64,000 nucleotides of DNA from Terribacillus halophilus (GTDB lineage Bacteria; Bacillota; Bacilli; Bacillales; Amphibacillaceae), in assembly GCF_900162685.1 (NCBI RefSeq), contig NZ_LT727828.1, positions 522,824 through 586,823 on the forward strand, written 5' to 3'. The position numbers and the translations under genes are program-made. Positions 16,524 through 25,116 of this stretch are shown in pieces; within the stretch, counting starts at the first letter, position 1; each line of letters begins with the position of its first letter. Under the pieces are notes generated by a model. The model did not search any database. It was not told the DNA's origin and saw nothing but the letters and a program-made list of their open reading frames with translations.

Positions 16524-17966
16524 TTACAGATTCATGCTTTCTTCTTTCAATGGAGCATTGCCACGCCCTTTTGTAAGCTTGCTGACAATAAGGAGGACAA
16601 GTATGGAAATGGCTAAGCCTGGGATAATCTCGTATAAATACGTATCCAAGCCTAAACCTTTCCAGATAACTGTAACCAGAGAACCAGTAATCATACTGGA
16701 GAAGGCGCCCCATTTTGTAACGATATTCGAGTAAAGACTGAATAGAAGAACCGGAGCAAAGCTTGCTGCTAATCCAGCCCATGCATATTGAACAAGTGCA
16801 AAGACTGATTGTAAATTGAGTAGCGCTATACCAATAGCAAGCAGCGTCAGAACTACCATAGCCGTCCGGCTGATAATAAGAGACTGTTTGCTTGAGTATT
16901 CTTTCTTCGAAACGGATTTCCAAATATCACTTGCAATTGCTTGCGTTGTCACCATCAGCTGCGAAGAAAATGTCGATTGAATGGCGGCAAAGATAGCACC
17001 AACGATAACACCGGCAATAATCGGGTGCGATACTTCCATCGCAACAGTAGGGAATACATATTCCGGATCTTCTAAGTTAGGAAGCAAGACACGGCCGATT
17101 AATCCAAGCAGGTTAGCTCCTGTCATAGAGATAATAATCCATGCCATCGCAATAATCGATCCTTGCTTAATAGTGCTATTGTCTTTAGCAGACAAAAAGC
17201 GCTGTGATATATGCGGCTGACCTGGTACACCAAAACCAAATGCGATGTGCCCGATAATTACACCGACTGCGAGTGAACCAATATTTCCTGCTGCTGGAGA
17301 AGCAAGCAATGGGTCAATACTTCTCACCGTGTCAAAGAAAGTACCGAAACCGCCAAGCTGGAACAAAATCATATAGAGCGGAAAACCAGCTAGTACAAGT
17401 AACATCATAACCCCTTGGGTAACGTCGGTTACCATAACCGAACGATATCCGCCCAGAATGGAATAGCCTAATACGAAGATACCACTAAGTACAAGGCCTG
17501 TATTGAAATCGAAATCAATGACAGCATCTAACGTTTTACCTGCAGCAGATAGCTGAGACCCCATATAGGCAACAAAGAAAATGATGATGATGACGCTAGA
17601 GGTGATTTTTAATAAGTGCGATTTATCATTGAAGCGTTTTTCGAAGAAGTCAGACATACTCAATGCCTCCGATTTCTCGGAAAACTTACGTAATCTAGGA
17701 GCAACGACAAACCAGTTCACAAAATAACCAATCAGGAATCCGGGCAGCATCCACATGGTCGAGATACCTGCAAGATATGCTTGACCGGCAGCTCCAATGA
17801 AGATCCACCCGCTGGAGTCTGTTGCTCCTGCACTAATGGCGGTAGAAAAGGCTCCGAAATTCCTGTCTCCGAGATAAAATCCTTCCTCGCCTTTTGATAT
17901 AAATTTTTCCGCGGTGTATCCAATAATGAATACCGCAGCCAAGTAAATGATAAACGTGGCAATCAT
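16524..17966 (-). CDS. Sodium:solute symporter (SSS family, PutP-like)
   Basis: A 480-residue membrane transporter with about 13 hydrophobic segments that imports a small solute with sodium. The N-terminal part (DRNFGAFSTAISAGATDSSGW) closely follows the PutP proline symporter pattern, and the GGYRSVMVTDVTQG segment is a hallmark of the family. Its ATG overlaps the stop of a 35-codon ORF (ATGA), so the two are translationally coupled. A GntR regulator follows. Proline or another amino or organic acid are candidates; the exact substrate is not visible. Confidence 0.88.
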   Translation of the reverse strand: MIATFIIYLAAVFIIGYTAEKFISKGEEGFYLGDRNFGAFSTAISAGATDSSGWIFIGAAGQAYLAGISTMWMLPGFLIGYFVNWFVVAPRLRKFSEKSEALSMSDFFEKRFNDKSHLLKITSSVIIIIFFVAYMGSQLSAAGKTLDAVIDFDFNTGLVLSGIFVLGYSILGGYRSVMVTDVTQGVMMLLVLAGFPLYMILFQLGGFGTFFDTVRSIDPLLASPAAGNIGSLAVGVIIGHIAFGFGVPGQPHISQRFLSAKDNSTIKQGSIIAMAWIIISMTGANLLGLIGRVLLPNLEDPEYVFPTVAMEVSHPIIAGVIVGAIFAAIQSTFSSQLMVTTQAIASDIWKSVSKKEYSSKQSLIISRTAMVVLTLLAIGIALLNLQSVFALVQYAWAGLAASFAPVLLFSLYSNIVTKWGAFSSMITGSLVTVIWKGLGLDTYLYEIIPGLAISILVLLIVSKLTKGRGNAPLKEESMNL

Positions 17967-18070
17967 TCGTTACCTTCCCCTTCCTCTTTCATGCGGCTAG
18001 CTTGAATGAATGCGGCTAGCATTCCTAGTACTGGGACGATGACATATAAGAACCAAATAAGCGGTGTCAT
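17963..18070 (-). CDS. Small symporter-associated membrane protein (35 aa)
   Basis: A 35-codon ORF directly before the symporter. It starts with ATG after a strong AGGAGG at a spacing of seven and ends in TGA overlapping the symporter ATG. The product has one hydrophobic segment (about residues 4-24) and a charged tail ending in KEEGEGNE. Tiny one-helix partner proteins are known for SSS and NSS transporters, so an accessory or stabilising subunit is likely. The strong ribosome binding site, perfect coupling and membrane-helix composition are the evidence; no motif can be named. Confidence 0.72.
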   Translation of the reverse strand: MTPLIWFLYVIVPVLGMLAAFIQASRMKEEGEGNE

Positions 18071-18249
18071 GCAAGATCCTCCTCCATAGTTTTTTAGACA
18101 ATAGGGACACTTCTCTTAACTTCAACCGTTGTTACATCATTTAATTGTGTTAGTCCGTGATGAAAACAATACACTAATTGTACATAGTATTATAAGTAGA
18201 GTCAAGAAGTGCGAAATCATGCAGAACTGCAATTTCTTTATCCAGAACT

Positions 18250-18279
18250 ATTGAATAAAAATACATACTAAAGTATAAT
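18250..18279 (+). promoter_or_regulatory. argC promoter with ARG box
   Basis: TTGAAT (18251-18256), 17 bp, TATAAT (18274-18279): a near-consensus sigma-A promoter. The -35 region overlaps TGAATAAAAAT (18252-18262), the core of the Bacillus ArgR site CATGAATAAAAATKCAAK (about 13 of 18 positions). Repression by ArgR with arginine is the expected control of this operon. The remaining 18085-18249 stretch is AT-rich divergent promoter DNA with no other clear element. Confidence 0.72.
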
Positions 18280-18318
18280 TACTAATCAATTCGAACTTGT
18301 TTAGAGGGGGGTGCAGTC

Positions 18319-19356
18319 TTGAAAGTAGCAATAATTGGCGGTACAGGTTATGGAGCGGTAGAGTTGCTGCGTTTTTTGCATATACATCCATATGCAGAAG
18401 TAAAAACAATTATCTCCCATTCCAGTGCGGGGAAATCATTGACGGACTTTTATCCGCATACAGATGGGTTTATAACCGGAAGTTTAGAGACTTTTGATGT
18501 GAAAGCGTTAAGTCAGCAGGTGGATTTTGCATTTTTTGCGGCTCCGCCGGGTGTGAGCAGAGATTTGCTCCCGAGACTTGCAGAAGCAGGAATTCGCTGT
18601 GTCGATCTGGCAGGTGATTTTCGATTAAGGGATGCCGCTGTTTATAAAGAATGGTATCAGCAGGATGCAGCTCCAGAAGAACTATTAGAGAAAGCCGTAT
18701 ATGGACTTCCAGAGCTGAACGCGAAGCAGATAAGCGAGGCCGATGTCGTTGCAAACCCCGGCTGTTATCCGACGGCGACGCTTCTTGGGCTGCTGCCAGC
18801 AGTACATAATGGGCTCATCAACCCAGCCTCCATTATTATTGATGCCAAATCAGGACTATCCGGAGCTGGCAAGACACCAACAGCTATTTCACATTACAGC
18901 GAGATAAATGAAAATATAAAAGCTTATAAGCTAGGCTCCCATAAGCATATTCCTGAGATTGAACAAGCGTTAGCAGGCGTATCGGGTTCTCAGCATCTGG
19001 TGAGCTTTACCACACAGCTAGTTCCTATGACGCGCGGTATTATGGCAACGATGTATGCGGACCTTACAACAGATAAAACAGCATCTGAATTATTGGAATC
19101 ATATGAAAATTATTATGCAAGTCATCCATTTGTGCGCCTTAGGTCTTTGGGTGAGTGGCCGGCAACGAAGGAAGTAGCGGCTAGTAATTTCTGTGATATT
19201 GGGCTTCATTTGGACGAACGAACGAATAGACTGACAATCGTTTCTGTCATCGATAATTTGGTTAAGGGAGCAGCAGGGCAAGCCATTCAAAATATGAATA
19301 TTATGCAGGGCTGGGAGCAGACAGCAGGGTTATGGACGCTGCCGGTTTATCCATAA
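18319..19356 (+). CDS. argC: N-acetyl-gamma-glutamyl-phosphate reductase
   Basis: Third step of arginine synthesis: NADPH reduction of N-acetylglutamyl phosphate to the semialdehyde, in the cytosol. The 345-residue protein has the Rossmann start IIGGTGYGAVELLR and the active-site cysteine in NPGCYPTA near residue 152, and GLSGAGK follows. The start is TTG at 18319, preceded by AGAGGGGGG at a spacing of seven. First gene of argC-argJ-argB-argD, the usual Bacillus order. All hallmark motifs are intact. Confidence 0.96.
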   Translation: MKVAIIGGTGYGAVELLRFLHIHPYAEVKTIISHSSAGKSLTDFYPHTDGFITGSLETFDVKALSQQVDFAFFAAPPGVSRDLLPRLAEAGIRCVDLAGDFRLRDAAVYKEWYQQDAAPEELLEKAVYGLPELNAKQISEADVVANPGCYPTATLLGLLPAVHNGLINPASIIIDAKSGLSGAGKTPTAISHYSEINENIKAYKLGSHKHIPEIEQALAGVSGSQHLVSFTTQLVPMTRGIMATMYADLTTDKTASELLESYENYYASHPFVRLRSLGEWPATKEVAASNFCDIGLHLDERTNRLTIVSVIDNLVKGAAGQAIQNMNIMQGWEQTAGLWTLPVYP

Positions 19357-19370
19357 AGGAGAGAAATGAA

Positions 19371-20594
19371 ATGATAAAGACAAAACAGGCGGCATATACA
19401 ATCATAGAAGATGGAAATGTCAGCAGTCCCGGCGGCTTCCAGGCTGGCGGAGCTGCTATCGGGTTGCGAAAAGGAAATAAGCTGGATCTTGGCTGGATTT
19501 ACTCAGATATTCCGGCATCTGCTGCTGGCGTTTATACCTTAAATAGCTTTCGTGCTGCACCGCTTGTTGTAACGGAAGAAAGCATTCGGAAAGAAGGAAA
19601 ACTGCAAGGGATTATCGTCAACAGTGCGAACGCGAATGCCTGTACAGGAGAAGAAGGACTGATAAACGCTTATACAATGCGGCAGACATTTGCTGACCAG
19701 CTTGGGATTCCGGCAACGTATGCAGCGGTAGCATCAACTGGTTTAATTGGTGTCCAGCTGCCGATGGATAAAGTGATTGATGGCATTCACTCGATAGAGA
19801 CACAAGGTCAGGCGGATGATTTTGCTCACGCCATTTTGACAACAGATACATGCACAAAGCAGGTTGCTGTCACCGTCTCCATTGATGGTGTTCCAGTTAC
19901 GATAGGCGGTGCTGCGAAAGGTTCTGGTATGATTCATCCAAACATGGCAACAATGCTTGCCTTTGTTACGACAGATGCTGTCATCCCCGCTGATGTACTG
20001 GAGCAGCTGCTCAAGCAAACGACGGATCAGTCTTACAATATGATCACGGTTGATGGAGATACGAGCACCAATGATATGGTACTTGTGCTTGCAAACGGAA
20101 AAGCTGGTAATAAGGAGCTGCATGCAGGCCATCCAGATTGGGAGAAGTTCTATGCAGCTTTCCACTATGTGTCACAGGAGTTAGCGAAAAAGATTGCCCG
20201 TGATGGAGAAGGTGCAACAAAGCTTGTGGAAGTTCGAGTACAGCATGCAGCATCGGCAGAGGAAGCTGGTGCAATCGGGAAGACAGTTGTTGCTTCTAGT
20301 CTTGTTAAAACAGCCATCTATGGAGCGGATCCAAACTGGGGCAGAATCATCATGGCTGCAGGAAACAGCGGCGCGACCTTTAATCCGAGTAATATTTCCG
20401 TATGGCTAGGTGATGTGCAGGTTGTCCAAGCAGGAAAGCCAGCTGTATTTGATGAGCAAACGGCTAGTGAACAATTGAAACAGCAAACGGTAGTAATCAC
20501 GATTGATCTGCAGGAAGGATCTGGAGAAGCAACTGCTTGGGGCTGTGATTTATCTTATGATTACGTCAAAATCAATGCGTCTTACCGTACGTGA
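19371..20594 (+). CDS. argJ: Bifunctional glutamate N-acetyltransferase / ornithine acetyltransferase
   Basis: Recycles the acetyl group from acetylornithine to glutamate and can also use acetyl-CoA, closing the cyclic arginine pathway. It is made as a precursor that cuts itself before the Thr in the PNMATMLAF motif (near residue 190). The 407-residue length is normal. ATG at 19371 is chosen over an upstream in-frame codon because AAAGGAGAG ends just before it; an earlier ATG at 19366 is out of frame. It follows argC after 14 bp and precedes argB after 12 bp. Confidence 0.95.
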   Translation: MIKTKQAAYTIIEDGNVSSPGGFQAGGAAIGLRKGNKLDLGWIYSDIPASAAGVYTLNSFRAAPLVVTEESIRKEGKLQGIIVNSANANACTGEEGLINAYTMRQTFADQLGIPATYAAVASTGLIGVQLPMDKVIDGIHSIETQGQADDFAHAILTTDTCTKQVAVTVSIDGVPVTIGGAAKGSGMIHPNMATMLAFVTTDAVIPADVLEQLLKQTTDQSYNMITVDGDTSTNDMVLVLANGKAGNKELHAGHPDWEKFYAAFHYVSQELAKKIARDGEGATKLVEVRVQHAASAEEAGAIGKTVVASSLVKTAIYGADPNWGRIIMAAGNSGATFNPSNISVWLGDVQVVQAGKPAVFDEQTASEQLKQQTVVITIDLQEGSGEATAWGCDLSYDYVKINASYRT

Positions 20595-20606
20595 GGAGGC
20601 TGTCCG

Positions 20607-21407
20607 ATGAATTTCTTAATTATCAAATGCGGCGGCAGCATCATTGATAAACTGCCGGCCAATTTTTATGACAATATCGCTGCGATTCAAAAACAAGGCG
20701 ACTGGAAACCGATCATTGTGCATGGAGGCGGGAAGCTGATTAATGAACTGCTGCAGCAAACGGGAGTAAAAGCAGAATTCGTTGATGGACTCCGTGTGAC
20801 AACAGAAGAAGTGCTGGATGTTGTGGAGATGGCATTAAGCGGAGCGATGAATAAATTTCTAGTCCGGAAGCTGATGTCCAGAACAGGTGCGTACGGAATC
20901 AGCGGATTGGACGGGAAGCTGCTTTATGCAGAGCCAGTAGCCAATGCAGCGAAGCTTGGACTTGTCGGAACGGTAACAAAAGTGAACACCGCGCTCATCG
21001 AGCAGATTGTCGAACAAGATAATATACCCGTCATCTCCCCGCTTGCTGGCGGAAAAGGCGACGCGCGGTTCAATATTAACGCCGACCTGGCTGCATCGGC
21101 TATTGCGCAAGCACTTCAAGCGGAATTATGCTTTATCAGTGATATACCAGGTATTTACCGTCACGTTGATGGTCAAAAACAAATGCTGACAAATGTCACC
21201 GATGATGAATTAAAGTACATGATACAGCAAGGTTTGATTAAGGACGGCATGATTCCGAAAGTTCAAGCCGCTTTAGAAGCACTTGAACAAGGTGCGGAAA
21301 AAGTTACGATTGTCAATGGACTAGCTGAAAATAGCTTGCTTCAGCTCGTGAATGGAAATGTCGCAGGAACGACTATTACTTTATCCGAGGAGGCTTACCA
21401 TGTCTGA
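20607..21407 (+). CDS. argB: Acetylglutamate kinase
   Basis: Phosphorylates N-acetylglutamate with ATP, the second pathway step. The 266-residue protein has the amino-acid-kinase start IIKCGGSII, the substrate loop VHGGGKLINELL, the FNINADLAASAIA segment and a C-terminal KDGMIPKV, all typical. It lacks the N-terminal extension seen in arginine-inhibited forms, so feedback control may instead act elsewhere in the pathway. GAGGAGG precedes the ATG. Its 3' end overlaps argD by eight bases. Confidence 0.95.
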   Translation: MNFLIIKCGGSIIDKLPANFYDNIAAIQKQGDWKPIIVHGGGKLINELLQQTGVKAEFVDGLRVTTEEVLDVVEMALSGAMNKFLVRKLMSRTGAYGISGLDGKLLYAEPVANAAKLGLVGTVTKVNTALIEQIVEQDNIPVISPLAGGKGDARFNINADLAASAIAQALQAELCFISDIPGIYRHVDGQKQMLTNVTDDELKYMIQQGLIKDGMIPKVQAALEALEQGAEKVTIVNGLAENSLLQLVNGNVAGTTITLSEEAYHV

Positions 21408-22578
21408 AACGAATGCAGCATTGTCATCGGTCATACCAACATATAGCCGATTTCCTATTTCCATTACAAAAGGGGAAGGCAGTTATGTTTGGGACGAGAA
21501 CGGAAAGCAATATTTGGACTACACAGCTGGGATTGCTACATGTAATCTAGGTCATGCTCCTGCTTCTGTTAAAGAAGCTGTAAAGGAACAGCTCGATACG
21601 TTATGGCATTGTTCTAATTTATATCATATTCCAATTCAAGAACAGCTGGCAGATCTGCTCACCGCGAACACGTTCGCTGATCAAGTATTTTTCGCGAATA
21701 GCGGAGCAGAAGCAAACGAAGCGGCAATTAAATTAGCACGAAGCTATGCGCAAAAAGTGAAAGGAACAGCAGCTTATGAAGTCGTCACTTTCAGCCAATC
21801 TTTCCACGGCCGCACATTAGCGACACTCGCTGCAACTGGACAGGAAAAAATTCAAAAGCATTTCGCGCCCCTTGCAAAAGGATTTCGCTATCTTCCGTAT
21901 AATGATAACCAAGCACTGGAAGATCTGATTGGCCCCGATACATGTGGCGTGCTGCTGGAGATTGTGCAAGGAGAAGGCGGTGTGATTCCAGCGGATCCTG
22001 CCTGGGTCAAAGAAGTAGCGCGTCTTTGTAAGGAACATGATGTCTTGTTTATGCTGGATGAAGTGCAAACAGGTGTTGGCCGTACAGGCACACTTTACGC
22101 ATACGAGCAGTATGAGGTGCAGCCTGATGTGCTGACAACAGCAAAGGGGCTTGGTTCTGGTATTCCAATTGGCGCTATGCTGGCAACAGAAAAGGCAGCG
22201 GCAGCTTTTGAGGCAGGCAGTCACGGCAGTACCTTCGGCGGCAATCCAGTAGCAGCCGCCGCCGGAAAAGCAACGCTTGAAGTAATTGCGAATACGGAAT
22301 TTCTGGCAGAAGTGCAGGAGATGGCTGACTATTTCCGAGAAGAGCTGCAAGCAATTGTTACACAGTCTTCTACTTTTACGGATGTGCGCGGAAAAGGTGC
22401 GCTGCTCGGTCTTGGAACAAGTGGAAAGGCAATTGAACTTGTTCATCAAGCTCGAGAACTCGGTTTACTCGTACTTGTAGCTGGCGAGCATGTGTTGCGC
22501 ATTCTCCCTCCGCTTAATACAAGCAAAGCAGAAGTTGATTTCTGTTTGGAGACACTCAAGCAAATTACTCGTGTATAA
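21400..22578 (+). CDS. argD: Acetylornithine aminotransferase
   Basis: PLP-dependent class-III aminotransferase converting N-acetylglutamate semialdehyde to acetylornithine. The 392-residue protein shows NSGAEANEAAIKLAR, SFHGRT, FMLDEVQTGVGRTG, the PLP lysine in TTAKGLGSG and STFGGNP. The ATG at 21400 follows CCGAGGAGG and overlaps the last codons of argB, giving coupled translation. A good terminator follows 24 bp after the stop, so the operon visibly ends here; argF and carAB are not in the window. Confidence 0.95.
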   Translation: MSETNAALSSVIPTYSRFPISITKGEGSYVWDENGKQYLDYTAGIATCNLGHAPASVKEAVKEQLDTLWHCSNLYHIPIQEQLADLLTANTFADQVFFANSGAEANEAAIKLARSYAQKVKGTAAYEVVTFSQSFHGRTLATLAATGQEKIQKHFAPLAKGFRYLPYNDNQALEDLIGPDTCGVLLEIVQGEGGVIPADPAWVKEVARLCKEHDVLFMLDEVQTGVGRTGTLYAYEQYEVQPDVLTTAKGLGSGIPIGAMLATEKAAAAFEAGSHGSTFGGNPVAAAAGKATLEVIANTEFLAEVQEMADYFREELQAIVTQSSTFTDVRGKGALLGLGTSGKAIELVHQARELGLLVLVAGEHVLRILPPLNTSKAEVDFCLETLKQITRV

Positions 22579-22602
22579 AAGAGCTAGCCGCTCACACAAT
22601 AC

Positions 22603-22637
22603 ATACGATTCCGGTCAGCTGGAATCGTATTTTTTTG
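22603..22637 (+). terminator. Terminator of the arg operon
   Basis: Perfect 10-bp stem ATACGATTCC / GGAATCGTAT with an eight-base loop and a run of seven T. Confidence 0.92.
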
Positions 22638-22720
22638 TTTCCCTTCCTTGTTGTGGAAATAGGGTACAATCGTTAAGATAAAAGAATTAAGGTATAGGAA
22701 AGTATATTAGGAGGTTAATC

Positions 22721-23617
22721 ATGGCCGTACATTTTCTTGATAAAATCAAAGCATTCCAGCAGCAAAATGAAAATAGATATCGAATTGTAATTTCTTGTCC
22801 CGATCAGCCGGGTATCGTGGCTGCAGTATCGGAATTTCTTTATAAACAAAAAGCAAATATTATGGAGTCCAACCAATATACAACTGATCCAGATGGCGGA
22901 AGCTTTTTCTTACGCATCGAATTTGAGTGTCAGCGAGAAAGTGATATCCAACAGCTGGAGGAAGACTTTCAATCTATTGCCGCACATTTCCGAATGGATT
23001 GGCAGCTTGTACGTGTTCGCGATTTAAAGAAACTGGCAATTTTCGTTTCGAAAGAACTGCATTGCTTGCAGGAGATTCTTTGGGAATACCAAAGCGGCAA
23101 TCTGATGGCTGATCTTGCTGTAATTGTCAGCAATCATGAAGATGCCCGTGAATTAGCGGAAGCATACGGTATACCGTTTCACCATATTCCGGCTAATAAA
23201 GACATTCGCCAAGAAGCAGAGCGCCAGCAGCTTTCTGTGTTGAAACAATATCAAATTGATACAGTAATCTTAGCTAGATATATGCAAATATTAACGCCAG
23301 CTTTTCTGGAAAACTACAAAAATAAAATTATTAACATTCACCATAGCTTCCTGCCTGCCTTTATCGGTGCCAAACCATATGAACGCGCATTTGAGCGAGG
23401 TGTTAAGCTGATTGGAGCGACAAGTCATTATGTTACGTCTGACTTGGACGAAGGGCCGATTATTGAACAAGATATTCACCGGGTCAATCATAAAGATAAA
23501 GCAGCAGACTTAAAACGCGTAGGCCGTCTAGTGGAGCGCAGTGTGCTGATGCGAGCATTGAAATGGCATGTAGATGACCGTGTGATTGTATTCGGCAATA
23601 AAACGATCATCTTCTAA
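22721..23617 (+). CDS. purU: Formyltetrahydrofolate deformylase
   Basis: Hydrolyses 10-formyl-THF to formate and THF, balancing one-carbon units. The 298-residue protein has an N-terminal ACT domain (CPDQPGIVAAVSEF, about 20-95) and a C-terminal formyltransferase-type domain with NIHHSFLPAF and TSDLDEGPIIEQ (catalytic Asn, His and Asp). AGGAGG precedes the ATG. The ribokinase gene follows after 13 bp with no terminator between, so a purU-ribokinase-queF transcript is possible. Confidence 0.95.
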   Translation: MAVHFLDKIKAFQQQNENRYRIVISCPDQPGIVAAVSEFLYKQKANIMESNQYTTDPDGGSFFLRIEFECQRESDIQQLEEDFQSIAAHFRMDWQLVRVRDLKKLAIFVSKELHCLQEILWEYQSGNLMADLAVIVSNHEDARELAEAYGIPFHHIPANKDIRQEAERQQLSVLKQYQIDTVILARYMQILTPAFLENYKNKIINIHHSFLPAFIGAKPYERAFERGVKLIGATSHYVTSDLDEGPIIEQDIHRVNHKDKAADLKRVGRLVERSVLMRALKWHVDDRVIVFGNKTIIF

Positions 23618-23630
23618 AGGAGGACTAGCT

Positions 23631-24521
23631 ATGCTGAATAAGCCCAAACTTACAGTAATCGGCAGTTTGAATATGGATTTGACGGCAACCTCCGCGAAGC
23701 GGCCGGCAGCTGGTGAAACGATCCTCGGCGAGCGTTTTGATACCTTTCCAGGAGGCAAGGGAGCCAATCAAGCTGTTGCAGCCGCACGGCTTGGTGCAGA
23801 TGTCAGCCTGATTGGCATGGTCGGAAAAGATGCTTTCGGCGATGAATTGGTACAGGTTTTAAAACAAGAAGGCGTGCGTACAGACCACATCGGAAGAGCA
23901 GATACATCTTCTGGCGTTGCAGTTATTCAAGTAGTGGACGGAGACAACAGCATTACTGTGATTCCAGGAGCAAACTTTCAGCTAACGCCAGCTTTTATTA
24001 AGAAAAAAAAGGATGTTATCGAAGCGAGTGAGATGGTCCTTATCCAGCTAGAGATTCCAATAGAGACAGTTGCCGCCGTCTCTGCATATTGTCAAGAAGC
24101 CAATGTCCCTTACATACTGAACCCAGCACCAGCTCAAGCGCTGCCCGCTGCAATTATTCAGCAAGCAAGCTACATCACACCAAATGAATCAGAAGCTTCC
24201 ATTTTGTTTGAAGATACAAACAAGGCGCTGCAGGAATTTGCCGACAAGCTTGTGATTACCAAGGGAGAAAAAGGCGTCGTCTATAACGGAGGTACCATAG
24301 CTGCATATCCTGCCGAAGCAGTTGATACAACAGGAGCTGGCGATACATTTAATGCGGCGCTTGCTGTGAGACTGGCGTCTGGCGGTAAGCTTGCCGAAGC
24401 TTGCTGCTATGCAAATGCCGCAGCTGCCTTGCAAATCGGATCATCCGGTGCGCAGGCTGGCATGCCGACACATCAAGACGTGACGACCTTCATGAGACAA
24501 AATGGAGAAAATCCTTTATAA
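23631..24521 (+). CDS. rbsK: Ribokinase-like PfkB sugar kinase
   Basis: A 296-residue PfkB-family kinase, best read as ribokinase (ribose to ribose 5-phosphate). Signature parts: GSLNMDLTA at the N terminus, the FPGGKGANQAVAAARLG sugar-binding motif (about residue 40), and DTTGAGDTFNAALA with the catalytic aspartate near residue 240. ATG at 23631 follows AAAGGAGG. No ribose transporter or rbs regulator is adjacent, so another pentose or nucleoside-derived substrate is possible; a nucleoside hydrolase gene lies about 10 kb upstream but is not linked. Confidence 0.86.
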   Translation: MLNKPKLTVIGSLNMDLTATSAKRPAAGETILGERFDTFPGGKGANQAVAAARLGADVSLIGMVGKDAFGDELVQVLKQEGVRTDHIGRADTSSGVAVIQVVDGDNSITVIPGANFQLTPAFIKKKKDVIEASEMVLIQLEIPIETVAAVSAYCQEANVPYILNPAPAQALPAAIIQQASYITPNESEASILFEDTNKALQEFADKLVITKGEKGVVYNGGTIAAYPAEAVDTTGAGDTFNAALAVRLASGGKLAEACCYANAAAALQIGSSGAQAGMPTHQDVTTFMRQNGENPL

Positions 24522-24566
24522 TAAAAAACGCTTGTGCAAAATAGCAACAGCAAGGAGGAATTACAA

Positions 24567-25064
24567 ATGGCAGGAAGAAATCCAGAAGAAATGGAAGACG
24601 TAACATTGCTAGGCAACCAAAACAATGTCTACGATTTCGATTATAAACCTGAGGTTCTTGAAACCTTTGATAATAAACATGTATACCGCGACTATTTCGT
24701 GAAATTTAATTGTCCGGAATTCACAACATTATGCCCAATCACGAACCAGCCCGATTTTGGTACCGTGTATATTAGCTACATTCCAGATGAAAAGATGGTC
24801 GAAAGTAAATCACTTAAGCTGTATCTATTCAGCTTCCGCAACCACGGTGATTTCCACGAAGACTGCATCAACATCATTCTAAATGACCTGAAAGAACTGA
24901 TGAACCCGCGTTACATCGAAGTATGGGGCAAGTTCACACCACGCGGTGGAATCTCTATCGATCCATACGTCAACTACGGCCGTCCAGGCACGAAGTATGA
25001 GCAAATGGCTGATCACCGCATGATGAACCATGATATGTATCCGGAGAAAGTGGATAATAGATAA
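24567..25064 (+). CDS. queF: NADPH-dependent 7-cyano-7-deazaguanine reductase
   Basis: Reduces preQ0 to preQ1 in queuosine tRNA modification. The 165-residue type-I QueF shows the thioimide-forming cysteine in [11 protein letters not shown] (Cys56) with the catalytic Asp seven residues on, and the QueF motif [16 protein letters not shown] followed by DFHEDC. ATG at 24567 follows AAGGAGG; an in-frame upstream start lacks a site. It is separated from queCDE, which are not in the window. No preQ1 riboswitch was recognised in the 45-bp gap upstream. Confidence 0.95.
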   Translation: MAGRNPEEMEDVTLLGNQNNVYDFDYKPEVLETFDNKHVYRDYFVKFNCPEFTTLCPITNQPDFGTVYISYIPDEKMVESKSLKLYLFSFRNHGDFHEDCINIILNDLKELMNPRYIEVWGKFTPRGGISIDPYVNYGRPGTKYEQMADHRMMNHDMYPEKVDNR

Positions 25065-25072
25065 TTAGTTTT

Positions 25073-25112
25073 AAAAAAAGCTAGTGAGCCAACCGGCATC
25101 ACTAGCTTTTTT
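25073..25112. terminator. Bidirectional terminator between queF and yfmJ-like gene
   Basis: Arms AAAAGCTAGTGA / TCACTAGCTTTT with T and A runs on either side; it serves both convergent genes. Confidence 0.9.
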
Positions 25113-25116
25113 GTTT

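Noticed and set aside
24522-24566. preQ1 riboswitch upstream of queF
   Set aside because: The gap is only 45 bp and lacks the conserved aptamer pattern.
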